DNA from: Bacterioplanoides sp965200585
Lineage (GTDB): Bacteria > Pseudomonadota > Gammaproteobacteria > Pseudomonadales > Oceanobacteraceae
Assembly: GCF_965200585.1 (NCBI RefSeq)
Contig: NZ_OZ241361.1
Length of the DNA: 64,000 nucleotides
Direction: 5' to 3' (one strand)
The notes under the pieces are model-generated. The model made no database searches. It saw only the letters and a list, made by a program, of their open reading frames with translations, and was not told the DNA's origin. Shown piece by piece: positions 52,892-61,320 of the stretch; position 1 is the first letter of the stretch, and every line of letters begins with the position of its first letter. The position numbers were made by a program, and so were the translations under genes.

Positions 52892-54595
52892 TTAAAACAA
52901 ATAATAACGCTGCGCCATCGGCAATTCCGTCGCTGGCTCACACTTCAATTCAACACCATCCGCCGTCACCACATAAGTTTGCGGATCAACTTCCAGCACC
53001 GGCTGATAATCATTTAATTTCATATCCGCTTTACGAATCGAACGCGTATCACGCACCGCACTTAATTGTTTTTTCAGGCCCAGATGTTCCAGCGTGCCTT
53101 TTTCTAACGACGCTTTAGACACAAAACTGATGCTGGTTTCATGCACCGCTTTGCCCATCGCACCAAACATCGGACGATAATGCACTGGCTGAGGCGTTGG
53201 AATGGAAGCGTTTGGATCACCCATCGGTGCGCCCGCAATCATGCCGCCTTTTAAAATTAACGAAGGCTTAGTGCCAAAAAATGCAGGCTTCCATAAAACC
53301 AAATCTGCTAATTTACCCACTTCAATCGAACCAACTTCGTGCGCAACACCCATGGTAATCGCCGGGTTAATGGCGTATTTCGCGATATAACGCTTACAAC
53401 GGAAGTTATCGTTATCAGCAGAATCCTCCGGTAAGGCACCACGCTGCACTTTCATTTTATGAGCGGTTTGCCAGGTACGGGTAATTACTTCACCAACACG
53501 GCCCATCGCCTGAGAGTCCGACGAGATCATGCTGAACGCACCCAGATCATGCAGAATATCTTCTGCCGCAATGGTTTCACGACGAATACGGGAATCAGCA
53601 AAGGCGACGTCTTCCGGAATATTCGGATCTAAATGGTGACACACCATCAACATATCCAAATGTTCATCGACGGTATTGACCGTGTACGGGCGGGTTGGGT
53701 TGGTGGACGACGGTAAAACATTATCCGAGCCACACGCTTTAATAATATCTGGCGCGTGACCACCACCGGCACCTTCGGTGTGGTAAGTGTGAATCACACG
53801 ATCTTTAAATGCCGCCAGCGTATCTTCAACAAAGCCGGATTCATTTAAGGTGTCAGTATGGATCGCCACCTGCACATCGTATTCTTCCGCCACCGATAAA
53901 CAATTATCAATCGACGCTGGAGTGGTGCCCCAGTCTTCGTGTAATTTTAAACCAATAGCCCCGGCTTCAATTTGCTCGTTGAGCGGCCCCGGTAAACTGG
54001 CGTTACCTTTACCTAAGAAACCAATATTCATCGGTAAATCTTCAACCGCTTGCAGCATCTTGCCAATATGCCATGGGCCTGGCGTACAAGTTGTTGCATT
54101 GGTACCCGTCGCAGGGCCAGTACCGCCACCCAACATAGTGGTGACGCCACTCATTAAGGCTTCTTCAACTTGTTGTGGGCAAATAAAGTGAATATGCGCG
54201 TCGATGCCGCCCGGTGTCACAATCTGGCCTTCACCTGCAATTACCTCAGTGCCAGCACCCACTTCAATGGTGATACCTTCCTGAGTATCCGGGTTGCCCG
54301 CTTTACCAATGGCGGTAATGCGTCCGGCTTTAATCGCGATATCGGCTTTAACTACGCCCCAATAATCAAGAATTAATGCGTTGGTAATCACGGTATCCGG
54401 CACGTCGGCACTGAGTGCCTGACTTTGCCCCATGCCGTCACGAATGACTTTACCGCCACCAAATTTCACTTCGTCGCCGTAAACGGTGTAATCTTTTTCT
54501 GGCGAAATAAATAACTCAGTGTCACCTAAACGAACTTTGTCACCCACGGTTGGGCCGTACATATCGGCATAAGCGCGACGATCAATTTTAGCCAT
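52892..54595 (-). CDS. ureC: Urease subunit alpha UreC
   Basis: 567-residue catalytic subunit, exact family length. DAHIHFICPQQ gives two nickel-binding histidines, GLKLHEDWGTTPASI contains the carbamylated lysine, HTDTLNESGF and HTYHTEGAGGGHAPDII add nickel/substrate histidines, and MVCHHLDPNIPEDVAFADSRIR is the active-site flap with the catalytic histidine. Hydrolyses urea to ammonia and carbamate in the cytoplasm. Order on the minus strand is ureD, ureA, ureB, ureC, ureE, ureF, ureG. Confidence 0.98.
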   Translation of the reverse strand: MAKIDRRAYADMYGPTVGDKVRLGDTELFISPEKDYTVYGDEVKFGGGKVIRDGMGQSQALSADVPDTVITNALILDYWGVVKADIAIKAGRITAIGKAGNPDTQEGITIEVGAGTEVIAGEGQIVTPGGIDAHIHFICPQQVEEALMSGVTTMLGGGTGPATGTNATTCTPGPWHIGKMLQAVEDLPMNIGFLGKGNASLPGPLNEQIEAGAIGLKLHEDWGTTPASIDNCLSVAEEYDVQVAIHTDTLNESGFVEDTLAAFKDRVIHTYHTEGAGGGHAPDIIKACGSDNVLPSSTNPTRPYTVNTVDEHLDMLMVCHHLDPNIPEDVAFADSRIRRETIAAEDILHDLGAFSMISSDSQAMGRVGEVITRTWQTAHKMKVQRGALPEDSADNDNFRCKRYIAKYAINPAITMGVAHEVGSIEVGKLADLVLWKPAFFGTKPSLILKGGMIAGAPMGDPNASIPTPQPVHYRPMFGAMGKAVHETSISFVSKASLEKGTLEHLGLKKQLSAVRDTRSIRKADMKLNDYQPVLEVDPQTYVVTADGVELKCEPATELPMAQRYYLF

Positions 54596-54656
54596 CTTAA
54601 ATCTCCCCTATTTTTTATTTAACAGGCCAGTGAAAACGCAGGTAGTTTTCACCCTG

Positions 54657-54962
54657 TTAAACCTTGCCCATTACATCGCCACGGAACCCATAAACTTCTT
54701 TTTTACCAGCGTATTCAACCAGTTCTACCGTACGCACCTGGCCCGGCTCAAAACGCACCGCTGTACCCGCAGCAATATTTAAACGAAAACCTTTTGTGGC
54801 TTCGCGTTCAAACCGCAACGCTAAATTAGTTTCGTAAAAATGGTAATGACTGCCCACCTGAATTGGACGGTCACCCGTGTTAGCCACTTCCACTTCAACC
54901 GTTTTACGACCTACATTAATTTCGATATCGCCGTCGGCGCAGATAATTTCACCTGGAATCAT
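54657..54962 (-). CDS. ureB: Urease subunit beta UreB
   Basis: 101 residues: MIPGEIICADGDIEINVGRK, VANTGDRPIQVGSHYHFYETN and LRFEREATKGFRLNIAAGTAVRFEPGQVRTVELV, the UreB beta-barrel signature. A separate gene from ureA, as in most proteobacteria. 49 bases after ureA and 61 before ureC. Confidence 0.97.
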   Translation of the reverse strand: MIPGEIICADGDIEINVGRKTVEVEVANTGDRPIQVGSHYHFYETNLALRFEREATKGFRLNIAAGTAVRFEPGQVRTVELVEYAGKKEVYGFRGDVMGKV

Positions 54963-55011
54963 ATTTCTTTCTCCTTATACGTTTTGAAAACGTTATTGAG
55001 GCAGCTAGCTC

Positions 55012-55314
55012 TCAGGCAATTGGGTTATGGACGGTGACAAGTTTCGTACCGTCCGGGAAAGTTGCTTCCACCTGCACTTCCGGCAACATCTCAGCAATAC
55101 CATCCATCACATCATCTCGGCTTAATACCTGACGACCCGCATTCATTAAATCGGCAACGGTTCGGCCATCGCGCGCACCTTCCATAATAAAAGCGCTGAT
55201 TAAGGCAATGCTTTCCGGGTAGTTGAGTTTTACGCCACGGTCTTTGCGTTTTTGCGCCAGTTCAGCCGCAACAAACAGCAGTAATTTATCTTTTTCTCTG
55301 GGAGACAGTTCCAC
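55012..55314 (-). CDS. ureA: Urease subunit gamma UreA
   Basis: 100 residues: MELSPREKDKLLLFVAAELAQKRKDRGVKLNYPE start, ALISAFIMEGARDGRTVADLM, and GVAEM-type close DGIAEMLPEVQVEATFPDGTKLVTVHNPI. Structural subunit of the urease trimer. Element 12 lies between it and ureD. Confidence 0.97.
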   Translation of the reverse strand: MELSPREKDKLLLFVAAELAQKRKDRGVKLNYPESIALISAFIMEGARDGRTVADLMNAGRQVLSRDDVMDGIAEMLPEVQVEATFPDGTKLVTVHNPIA

Positions 55315-55374
55315 GTTTATTCTCCAGTCTTATTTCTAAATTAATTTTTAATAATTCTGTTTAGCAAAACGTAT

Positions 55375-55477
55375 GAAACATTGAAGTATTGTCTTTCGGG
55401 GCGCTACAAGTTCATCCATGAAGGCTAATCCATCACATCCATGTGATGGGCCCCTGCAGACAACACTTCAATATTTC
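55375..55477 (-). repeat. Twin-hairpin element 12 (GGA strand: minus), urease subfamily
   Basis: 20-base arms 55375-55394 and 55458-55477 match at 18 positions, both differences G-U on the minus strand. Inside are TTCATCCATGAA and CCATCACATCCATGTGATGG, a close copy of element 9 in the same orientation. It lies between ureD and ureA, sense. Confidence 0.85.
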
Positions 55478-55493
55478 AACGGCTCACATATTT

Positions 55494-56417
55494 TTACGTA
55501 CGCCAGATTCGTGGAGCACAAGGCTCTTTACTAATCACATTCCGACGTAATTGCGCCCATAACTGCTCAAAACTATTACGCACCTGCTCCGCTTTATTGC
55601 CCAATACCCGAACAATAAATACACCCGGCTTTTGCGTAACCGCAACGGTTAATTCACGAGCGTCCTGATTAATAGTTTCCTGCCACTGCAGTACTGCATC
55701 ATCGGTTTGCTCACTCTGATCCATCACATCACGATTAATCAGCAGCGTGCCGAACACATGAAAACCCTGAAACCCAACTTCACTGCTTTGCAAAGCAGAC
55801 GGAGCGGTCAGTTGCAGCCGGTCAGAAAATAGTGGCAAGCCATCCCGTAATAACATCAGGCTTTGTGTCAGCTGACCTTGTTCAAAAAACTGCTCGCTTT
55901 CAAACCGACCCAGGCAGGTAATTTCCCAACCAACAAATAAACCATCGCCCTGAATATTTACGGTGGTGGTGAGCTGACCGTCGGCACCATTAAAAACAAT
56001 ATTCTCCTGCGGCAGATATTCCAGAATGCAGCCATCGTTAACCTCAAGCGAGACATATTGTCCCTGAGGAATGCCACTGATGTTGTTATAAACCTTACCG
56101 GCTGATGGTGTGGTCATCAGTACATGGGCACGATCGCTTAAGCTCAGATCAATCGACAGCTGATCGCCACCCACCAGGCCACCCGGCGGGTGCAACAGAT
56201 AAAAATGCAAACAGGTCGGGCCTTCCGGAAAAAACGGGCGCTGGACTCGTAACGGGCCGAAGTGTTCGGTCTTCCCTAAACGCGTGTCGCCGTGCTGCGC
56301 TGAAAACTCGGCACTAAAGCGCGCCAGCCAGCGGCGGGTATCTAAGCCAGGATAACGACCGGAGGCTGGAGAGCTATCGCAACCGGAGGCGGCGCCTGCA
56401 TTTAACGCTATATTCAC
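55494..56417 (-). CDS. ureD: Urease accessory protein UreD (UreH)
   Basis: About 307 residues. RRWLARFSAEFSAQHGDTRLGKTEHFGPLRVQRPFFPEGPTCLHFYLLHPPGGLVGGDQLSIDLS is the clear UreD core, followed by TTPSAGKVYN. UreD binds apo-urease and helps nickel pass from UreG/UreE. The start is uncertain: a GTG at 56417 with a GAGGA site gives a normal length, while the frame is open to an ATG at 56582. First gene of the operon, below a sigma-54 promoter match. Confidence 0.9.
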   Translation of the reverse strand: MNIALNAGAASGCDSSPASGRYPGLDTRRWLARFSAEFSAQHGDTRLGKTEHFGPLRVQRPFFPEGPTCLHFYLLHPPGGLVGGDQLSIDLSLSDRAHVLMTTPSAGKVYNNISGIPQGQYVSLEVNDGCILEYLPQENIVFNGADGQLTTTVNIQGDGLFVGWEITCLGRFESEQFFEQGQLTQSLMLLRDGLPLFSDRLQLTAPSALQSSEVGFQGFHVFGTLLINRDVMDQSEQTDDAVLQWQETINQDARELTVAVTQKPGVFIVRVLGNKAEQVRNSFEQLWAQLRRNVISKEPCAPRIWRT

Positions 56418-56616
56418 ATCATCCTCACATTCAGCGCCTGGTTTCAGAATCAAGGACCCAGAGCCAGAGCGCACCAAAAAAGAGCAGAAAGAATCTAAAT
56501 TGCCCCAAAATGGTTGATTATTTCTTTTGATTGTTGGGCTTATGAGCATTTTTCTGGCGAAAAACGCTGTATATGCACCCAAACCGTTCAGTCGGATAAA
56601 AAAGTATAGAGAGGTT

Positions 56617-56632
56617 TAGCAAATGCGGTGCC
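56617..56632 (-). promoter_or_regulatory. Sigma-54 -24/-12 promoter for the ure operon
   Basis: On the minus strand TGGCAC, five bases (CGCAT), TTGCT: a full match to TGGCAC-N5-TTGCW. Predicted transcription start near 56605 gives a leader of about 190 bases to the GTG at 56417. Found in the 320-bp gene-free stretch 56418-56737 between ureD and ppx. Confidence 0.82.
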
Positions 56633-56737
56633 AGCAAAAGCTGACCAGTCGGACAAATTGTGATTTTTACAAAACTATCGCTGCTACAAGGGCGGTTTTT
56701 ATGACCTAAAGGCTGTTTCAATAACAACCAACGGCAC

Positions 56738-58291
56738 TCAGCGGAAGCTGAGTTGCCAGTCGATTTCGCCGAAGTATTGCACTTCAGAAGCCAAATCCCG
56801 GGCCGTCATTGGGTGCTGTTCCAGCCACCCTGCCGGTAAAATCAGGTCGATTGCCTGTTCGCCCAGCTGTAATTCCGGCGTCGGCACCGGGTGCGCGCCA
56901 CGGCTATGATTGAGCAGCACCGCCAGGCGTAATAACAGCGATAGCTTCAGTACCGTATCGCGTTGAGTGGAAGATAACACCGCCATATCTTCCAGCGGAT
57001 AACGGCGGCGATGGCTGCGTACCAGAAAGCCCAGTGTTGCCTGGCCCTGGCGGGTAAAACCCAGTAAGTCGGAATAGCGCAGCAAGTAAGCGCCATGCTT
57101 GTGGAATCCGGCGTGGGCGATGCTCAGGCCAATTTCATGCAGTTGTGCCGCCCAGGCCAACCAGTGCTTCCAGCTGCCTGCCAGTCGCCAGTCTTTCTTC
57201 ACTTGTTTAAATAACTGCAAAGCTGTGTCTCTGACCCGTTCTGCCTGCGCTTCATCCACATAAAAACGTTCCATCAGGGAGTGCACCACCCGATTACGCA
57301 CATCTTCATGAGTGGAACGGCCAACCAGATCCCATAACGCGCCTTCACGCAGCGCGCCGTCGGAGTAGGTCATGACCTCGATATCAAAGGCATCAAAGAT
57401 GGCGGTTAAAATAGCCATGCCGCCAATAAACACCTGAGCCCGTTCCGGTTTAACGCCCGGCAGATCCACCTCGTCTACATGATTAAATTGCAGTAATCGC
57501 TGGCGTAACTGATTCAGGCCGTCGCGGGTCAGCCCTTCCTGACTCCAGCCATTTTCCATCACCGCCTGCTCGGCCGCGCGAATAGTACCGGATGACCCCA
57601 CCGCATTTTTCCAGCCCAGTTTTTTATAGGCCGATTCAATATTCTGCAGCTCCTGGCGAGCGGCATTCACTGCTTCCTGAAAATGGCTGGCGGTAATTAA
57701 ACCATCTTTAAAGAAGCGCTGGGTGAACGACACACAGCCCATGTGCAGACTTTCCAATGCTTTCGGTTCAAACCGCGAGCCAATAATAAATTCAGTAGAG
57801 CCACCACCAATATCCACCACTAAACGCTTGCCCTGATCGTCGGCCAGCGTATGAGATACCCCGAGATAAATCAGGCGCGCTTCTTCACGACCGGCAATGA
57901 CCTCGATCGGATAGCCCAGTATTTCTTCAGCGCGCACAATAAATTCCTGCCGATTACGGGCCGCTCTCAGCGCATTGGTGGCCAGCACACTGACCCGCTC
58001 CGGATTCATGCCCTGAATCCGCTGAGCAAATTCGCGCAAACACTCCAGTCCGCGCTGTTGTGCGGCTTCCGACAGCTGATTGTTGTCATCCAGACCGGCC
58101 GCCAGCTGAACTTTCTGGCCACGTTTTTCTAACGTGCGGATTTCACCCTGAAACTCCTGCGCCACCACCATATGAAAACTGTTGGAACCTAAATCAATTG
58201 CGGCGATCAGATCATCAGACGGCTGTACCGCGCCATCCGCAAGCGACGTGTGAGAGGTGGAATCAGAAGCAGTAATTGGTGTTTCAGACAT
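56738..58291 (-). CDS. ppx: Exopolyphosphatase Ppx (Ppx/GppA family)
   Basis: 517 residues, ASKHA-fold hydrolase degrading polyphosphate, possibly also pppGpp. Phosphate-1 motif LIAAIDLGSNSFHMVVAQE (residues about 28-46), GREEARLIYLGVSH, VVDIGGGSTEFIIG (phosphate 2), VGSSGTIRAAEQ, and a C-terminal HD-like helical domain (AAQLHEIGLSIAHAGFHKHGAYLL). Length and the C-terminal domain fit Ppx. Divergent from trxA. The partner ppk gene is 22 kb away. Confidence 0.93.
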   Translation of the reverse strand: MSETPITASDSTSHTSLADGAVQPSDDLIAAIDLGSNSFHMVVAQEFQGEIRTLEKRGQKVQLAAGLDDNNQLSEAAQQRGLECLREFAQRIQGMNPERVSVLATNALRAARNRQEFIVRAEEILGYPIEVIAGREEARLIYLGVSHTLADDQGKRLVVDIGGGSTEFIIGSRFEPKALESLHMGCVSFTQRFFKDGLITASHFQEAVNAARQELQNIESAYKKLGWKNAVGSSGTIRAAEQAVMENGWSQEGLTRDGLNQLRQRLLQFNHVDEVDLPGVKPERAQVFIGGMAILTAIFDAFDIEVMTYSDGALREGALWDLVGRSTHEDVRNRVVHSLMERFYVDEAQAERVRDTALQLFKQVKKDWRLAGSWKHWLAWAAQLHEIGLSIAHAGFHKHGAYLLRYSDLLGFTRQGQATLGFLVRSHRRRYPLEDMAVLSSTQRDTVLKLSLLLRLAVLLNHSRGAHPVPTPELQLGEQAIDLILPAGWLEQHPMTARDLASEVQYFGEIDWQLSFR

Positions 58292-58477
58292 AAGAGGCTC
58301 TTGAATTTGTTTTTTCTGACACTATATAAATGGAACACTGATACTCAGAAGAATACACGTCTGACACAGAATCTCGAATTGATTCCGGACAATGCGGGCG
58401 TACAATACGCCGCAGCTTTGTACAATTTACGTGCTATCGGCTGATAAACTGACACACAATATCCATAGGGGAAACAC

Positions 58478-58804
58478 ATGAGTGACCAAATCCTGACCGT
58501 ATCCGACGACTCATTTGACGCTGACGTACTGGGCTCTGACCTGCCAGTACTGGTGGATTTCTGGGCTGAGTGGTGTGGCCCTTGTAAAATGATTGCTCCA
58601 GTACTGGAAGAAATTGCAGAAGAATACGAAGGCAAGCTGAAAATCGCTAAGCTGAACATCGACCAGAACGAAGCGACTGCGCCTAAGTTTGGCATTCGTT
58701 CTATCCCAACGCTGATCCTGTTCAAAAACGGCAACGCCGAAGCGACCAAGATTGGTGCGATGAGCAAATCTGAGCTGACTGCTTTTATTGAACAATCTTT
58801 ATAA
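58478..58804 (+). CDS. trxA: Thioredoxin 1 TrxA
   Basis: 108 residues with the canonical site WAEWCGPCKMIAPVLEEIA (Cys33, Cys36) and cis-proline in IRSIPTLILFKNG. Cytoplasmic disulfide reductase. The high use of strong codons (CTG, CGT) compared with neighbours suggests high expression. trxA-rho is a conserved gammaproteobacterial order. Two hairpins follow, the second a terminator. Confidence 0.97.
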   Translation: MSDQILTVSDDSFDADVLGSDLPVLVDFWAEWCGPCKMIAPVLEEIAEEYEGKLKIAKLNIDQNEATAPKFGIRSIPTLILFKNGNAEATKIGAMSKSELTAFIEQSL

Positions 58805-58815
58805 GACTGTTGCCG

Positions 58816-58887
58816 CCCAAGTGTTTTTGCTTGGGAACTGCATAAGAACCGCATAAAAAGCCGCCTTATCGCCTTTTTATGCGGTTT
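58816..58887 (+). terminator. Hairpin plus intrinsic terminator after trxA
   Basis: CCCAAG/CTTGGG (58816-58835) is followed by a 12-bp stem 58849-58860 / 58873-58884 ending in TTT. The second also reads as a terminator on the opposite strand. Confidence 0.82.
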
Positions 58888-58999
58888 GGCTGTAGACACC
58901 CTGAGAATTCCTGTCTATAGTCGTTAATCATTCAACGCCGTCCTGGCGCCTCTTCTTTATTTTAAAGCCCTTAATTTTCTAACAAACAAACCTACCTGT

Positions 59000-60265
59000 A
59001 TGAATCTTTCCGATCTGAAACTCAAATCTGTCCCTGAGCTGTTAGCCATCGCTAAAGAAATGAACCTGGAGCACGTAAGCCGTACTCGTAAGCAGGACAT
59101 CATCTTTGCGATTCTTAAAAACCACGCCAAAAGTGGTGAAGATATCTACGGTGAAGGTGTACTTGAGATCCTTCAGGATGGTTTCGGTTTCCTGCGTAGC
59201 GCCAGCAGCTCGTATCTGGCAGGCCCGGATGATATCTACGTATCACCGAGTCAGATCCGTCGCTTCAACCTGCGTAAGGGTGACAAAATTGAAGGTAAAA
59301 TTCGCCCGCCAAAAGACGGCGAGCGTTATTTTGCGATGCTTAAAGTCGCCAAAATTAACGACGACAAACCTGAAAATGCCAAATCTAAAATCTTATTCGA
59401 GAACTTAACACCGCTGTTCCCGGATGAGCGTCTGGTACTGGAAGTGGGCACTGGCTCTACTGAAGACCTGTCTTCTCGTGTACTGGATCTGATTGCACCG
59501 ATTGGTAAAGGTCAGCGTGGTCTGATCGTAGCACCGCCAAAAGCCGGTAAAACCATGCTGCTGCAAACTACCGCACAGGCGATTACCCGCAACAACCCGG
59601 AAGCTGAGCTGATCGTACTGCTGATTGACGAGCGTCCGGAAGAAGTCACCGAAATGAAGCGCTCAGTACGCGGTGAAGTGGTGGCATCGACCTTCGATGA
59701 GCCACCATCCCGTCACGTTCAGGTGGCTGAAATGGTGATCGAAAAAGCCAAGCGTCTGGTTGAACACAAACGTGACGTGGTGATCCTGCTGGACTCCATT
59801 ACCCGTTTGGCGCGTGCTTACAACACCGTGGTGCCGTCCTCCGGTAAAGTATTAACCGGTGGTGTGGACGCCAACGCACTGGAAAAACCAAAGCGCTTCT
59901 TTGGTGCTGCCCGTAACGTCGAAGAAGGTGGTTCATTAACCATTATCGCTACGGCACTGGTGGATACCGGTTCTAAGATGGACGAAGTGATCTTCGAAGA
60001 ATTTAAAGGTACCGGTAACCAGGAATTACACCTGGATCGTAAGATTGCTGAAAAACGCATCTACCCGGCGATCAACATCCGTCGCTCCGGCACCCGTCGT
60101 GAAGACATGATGTTTAAAGAAGCTGACCTGCAACGTCTATGGATTCTGCGTAAGCTGATGAGCGAGATGGAAGACGTACAGGCGATTGAGTTTATGTTGG
60201 ATAAACTGCGTCAGACTAAAACCAACGATGAGTTCTTTGACTCAATGCGTGGTGGCAAAAACTAA
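59000..60265 (+). CDS. rho: Transcription termination factor Rho
   Basis: 421-residue hexameric RNA helicase. The N-terminal helical and cold-shock RNA-binding domain runs from MNLSDLKLKSVPELLAIAKEM to GEGVLEILQDGFGFLRSASSSYLAGPDDIYVSPSQIRRF; P-loop APPKAGKTMLLQ, Walker B VVILLDSITRLARAYN, Q-loop and R-loop near GTGNQELHLDRKIAEKR. The 115-base leader (58885-58999) is a plausible site of Rho autoregulation. The SD is weak. A terminator follows at 60293. Confidence 0.98.
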   Translation: MNLSDLKLKSVPELLAIAKEMNLEHVSRTRKQDIIFAILKNHAKSGEDIYGEGVLEILQDGFGFLRSASSSYLAGPDDIYVSPSQIRRFNLRKGDKIEGKIRPPKDGERYFAMLKVAKINDDKPENAKSKILFENLTPLFPDERLVLEVGTGSTEDLSSRVLDLIAPIGKGQRGLIVAPPKAGKTMLLQTTAQAITRNNPEAELIVLLIDERPEEVTEMKRSVRGEVVASTFDEPPSRHVQVAEMVIEKAKRLVEHKRDVVILLDSITRLARAYNTVVPSSGKVLTGGVDANALEKPKRFFGAARNVEEGGSLTIIATALVDTGSKMDEVIFEEFKGTGNQELHLDRKIAEKRIYPAINIRRSGTRREDMMFKEADLQRLWILRKLMSEMEDVQAIEFMLDKLRQTKTNDEFFDSMRGGKN

Positions 60266-60292
60266 GTTTTTGCTTTTCTGGTTGAATCATCA

Positions 60293-60328
60293 AAGCCCTG
60301 ATATGGAGACATATCGGGGCTTTTTTAT
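60293..60328 (+). terminator. Intrinsic terminator after rho
   Basis: 13-bp stem 60293-60305 / 60310-60322 with one mismatch or G-U, followed by a T run. Confidence 0.9.
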
Positions 60329-60456
60329 TGCTGGCTGTTTTGGATAAAATTACTGGTGCTATTTGGTGATGAGCCACGTAGTAAAACCTAAATCTTTGCA
60401 GGGTTGATATAGCCTGTAAAATCATATTATTAAAAATATTAAATTTAGAGGGAATC

Positions 60457-60768
60457 ATGAAAATTTTATTATTAGTTGCATGCTTGCTCGGAGCAATATC
60501 AGCAAATGCGGGAACAAAATGCTATGGAAAAGTTATAAGTGTAATGACTAGGTCCGACCAGTGTGGAGATAACCATCTATTGGCTTACTTTACTAACTCT
60601 CATTGGTTTTGCAGCATATCAGAAAGTAGTGCTTCAATTATTTTATCAGCCTATGCAATGGATAAAACTATTGAGACGATATTTTCTGATGAAGTTAGTA
60701 ATGTTGCAGATTGCAATAACATGTCGCGACATTTTTTAACACCTTGGTCGATAAGAACTGTCGATTAA
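60457..60768 (+). CDS. Small exported cysteine-containing hypothetical protein
   Basis: 103 residues. Signal peptide MKILLLVACLLGAISANA cut before GTKCYGKV; the mature part has four cysteines (KCYGK, DQCGD, WFCSI, ADCNN), likely two disulfides. I do not recognise the family. Much more AT-rich than rho and its other neighbours. An AGAGG-type site (60449-60453) precedes the ATG. Confidence 0.65.
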   Translation: MKILLLVACLLGAISANAGTKCYGKVISVMTRSDQCGDNHLLAYFTNSHWFCSISESSASIILSAYAMDKTIETIFSDEVSNVADCNNMSRHFLTPWSIRTVD

Positions 60769-60993
60769 TATAACCCTTCTCTTCATCACAGGAACAACCC
60801 AAAGCTGTTCCTGTGCAAGCCATTATAGATATTAAGGAAATATGATATTTCTATCGGCTCCCTTTATAAAGAGCAACGTTGGTGAATAAAGGAGCATTCT
60901 TAAATCTGTGACAGCGCCCCCACTCCACATATTGACCCCAGCCACAATTCCTATTTAATAAGCGGTAGCCATCATCACCCAAAGGAAGGACCC

Positions 60994-61320
60994 ATGAAAG
61001 CTCTGTTGATTACCTCCGCTCTGGCGATTCTGTCGACCAACACCCTCGCTCTTGAAAATATCAGCACCACCTGCCATCACGGCGCTCAGACGCGCATCAT
61101 TGAAGTGGTGTATCGCGACAGCGACAGCCCGCTGCCTTGTGAAGTGCAGTACACCAAAGAAGCTGGCACCGAAACGCTATGGAGTGCACAGAACCTGGAA
61201 GGTTACTGTGAAGAGAAGGCGGCAGCACTGGTTGAGAAGCAGCAAGGCTGGGGTTGGGATTGCGCAACAACTGGCAGCACAGAAGCCAGTGACATCGAGC
61301 CCGCGGCCAGCGAGCTCTAA
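60994..61320 (+). CDS. Small exported hypothetical protein
   Basis: 108 residues. Signal peptide MKALLITSALAILSTNTLA, then LENISTTCHHGAQTRIIEVVYRDSDSPLPCEVQYTKEAGTETLWSAQNLEGYCEEKAAALVEKQQGWGWDC, with four cysteines in a regular pattern. An AAGGAAGG site precedes the ATG. No named family recognised, though similar short periplasmic proteins occur in marine gammaproteobacteria. Its stop overlaps the end of the converging HD-GYP gene by 4 bases. Confidence 0.72.
   Translation: MKALLITSALAILSTNTLALENISTTCHHGAQTRIIEVVYRDSDSPLPCEVQYTKEAGTETLWSAQNLEGYCEEKAAALVEKQQGWGWDCATTGSTEASDIEPAASEL

Noticed and set aside
2531..55477. Elements as plain intrinsic terminators
   Set aside because: Half lie antisense to neighbouring genes, true terminators are found separately beside several of them (for example 2641-2674), and most arms lack a T tract; element 6 may double as one.
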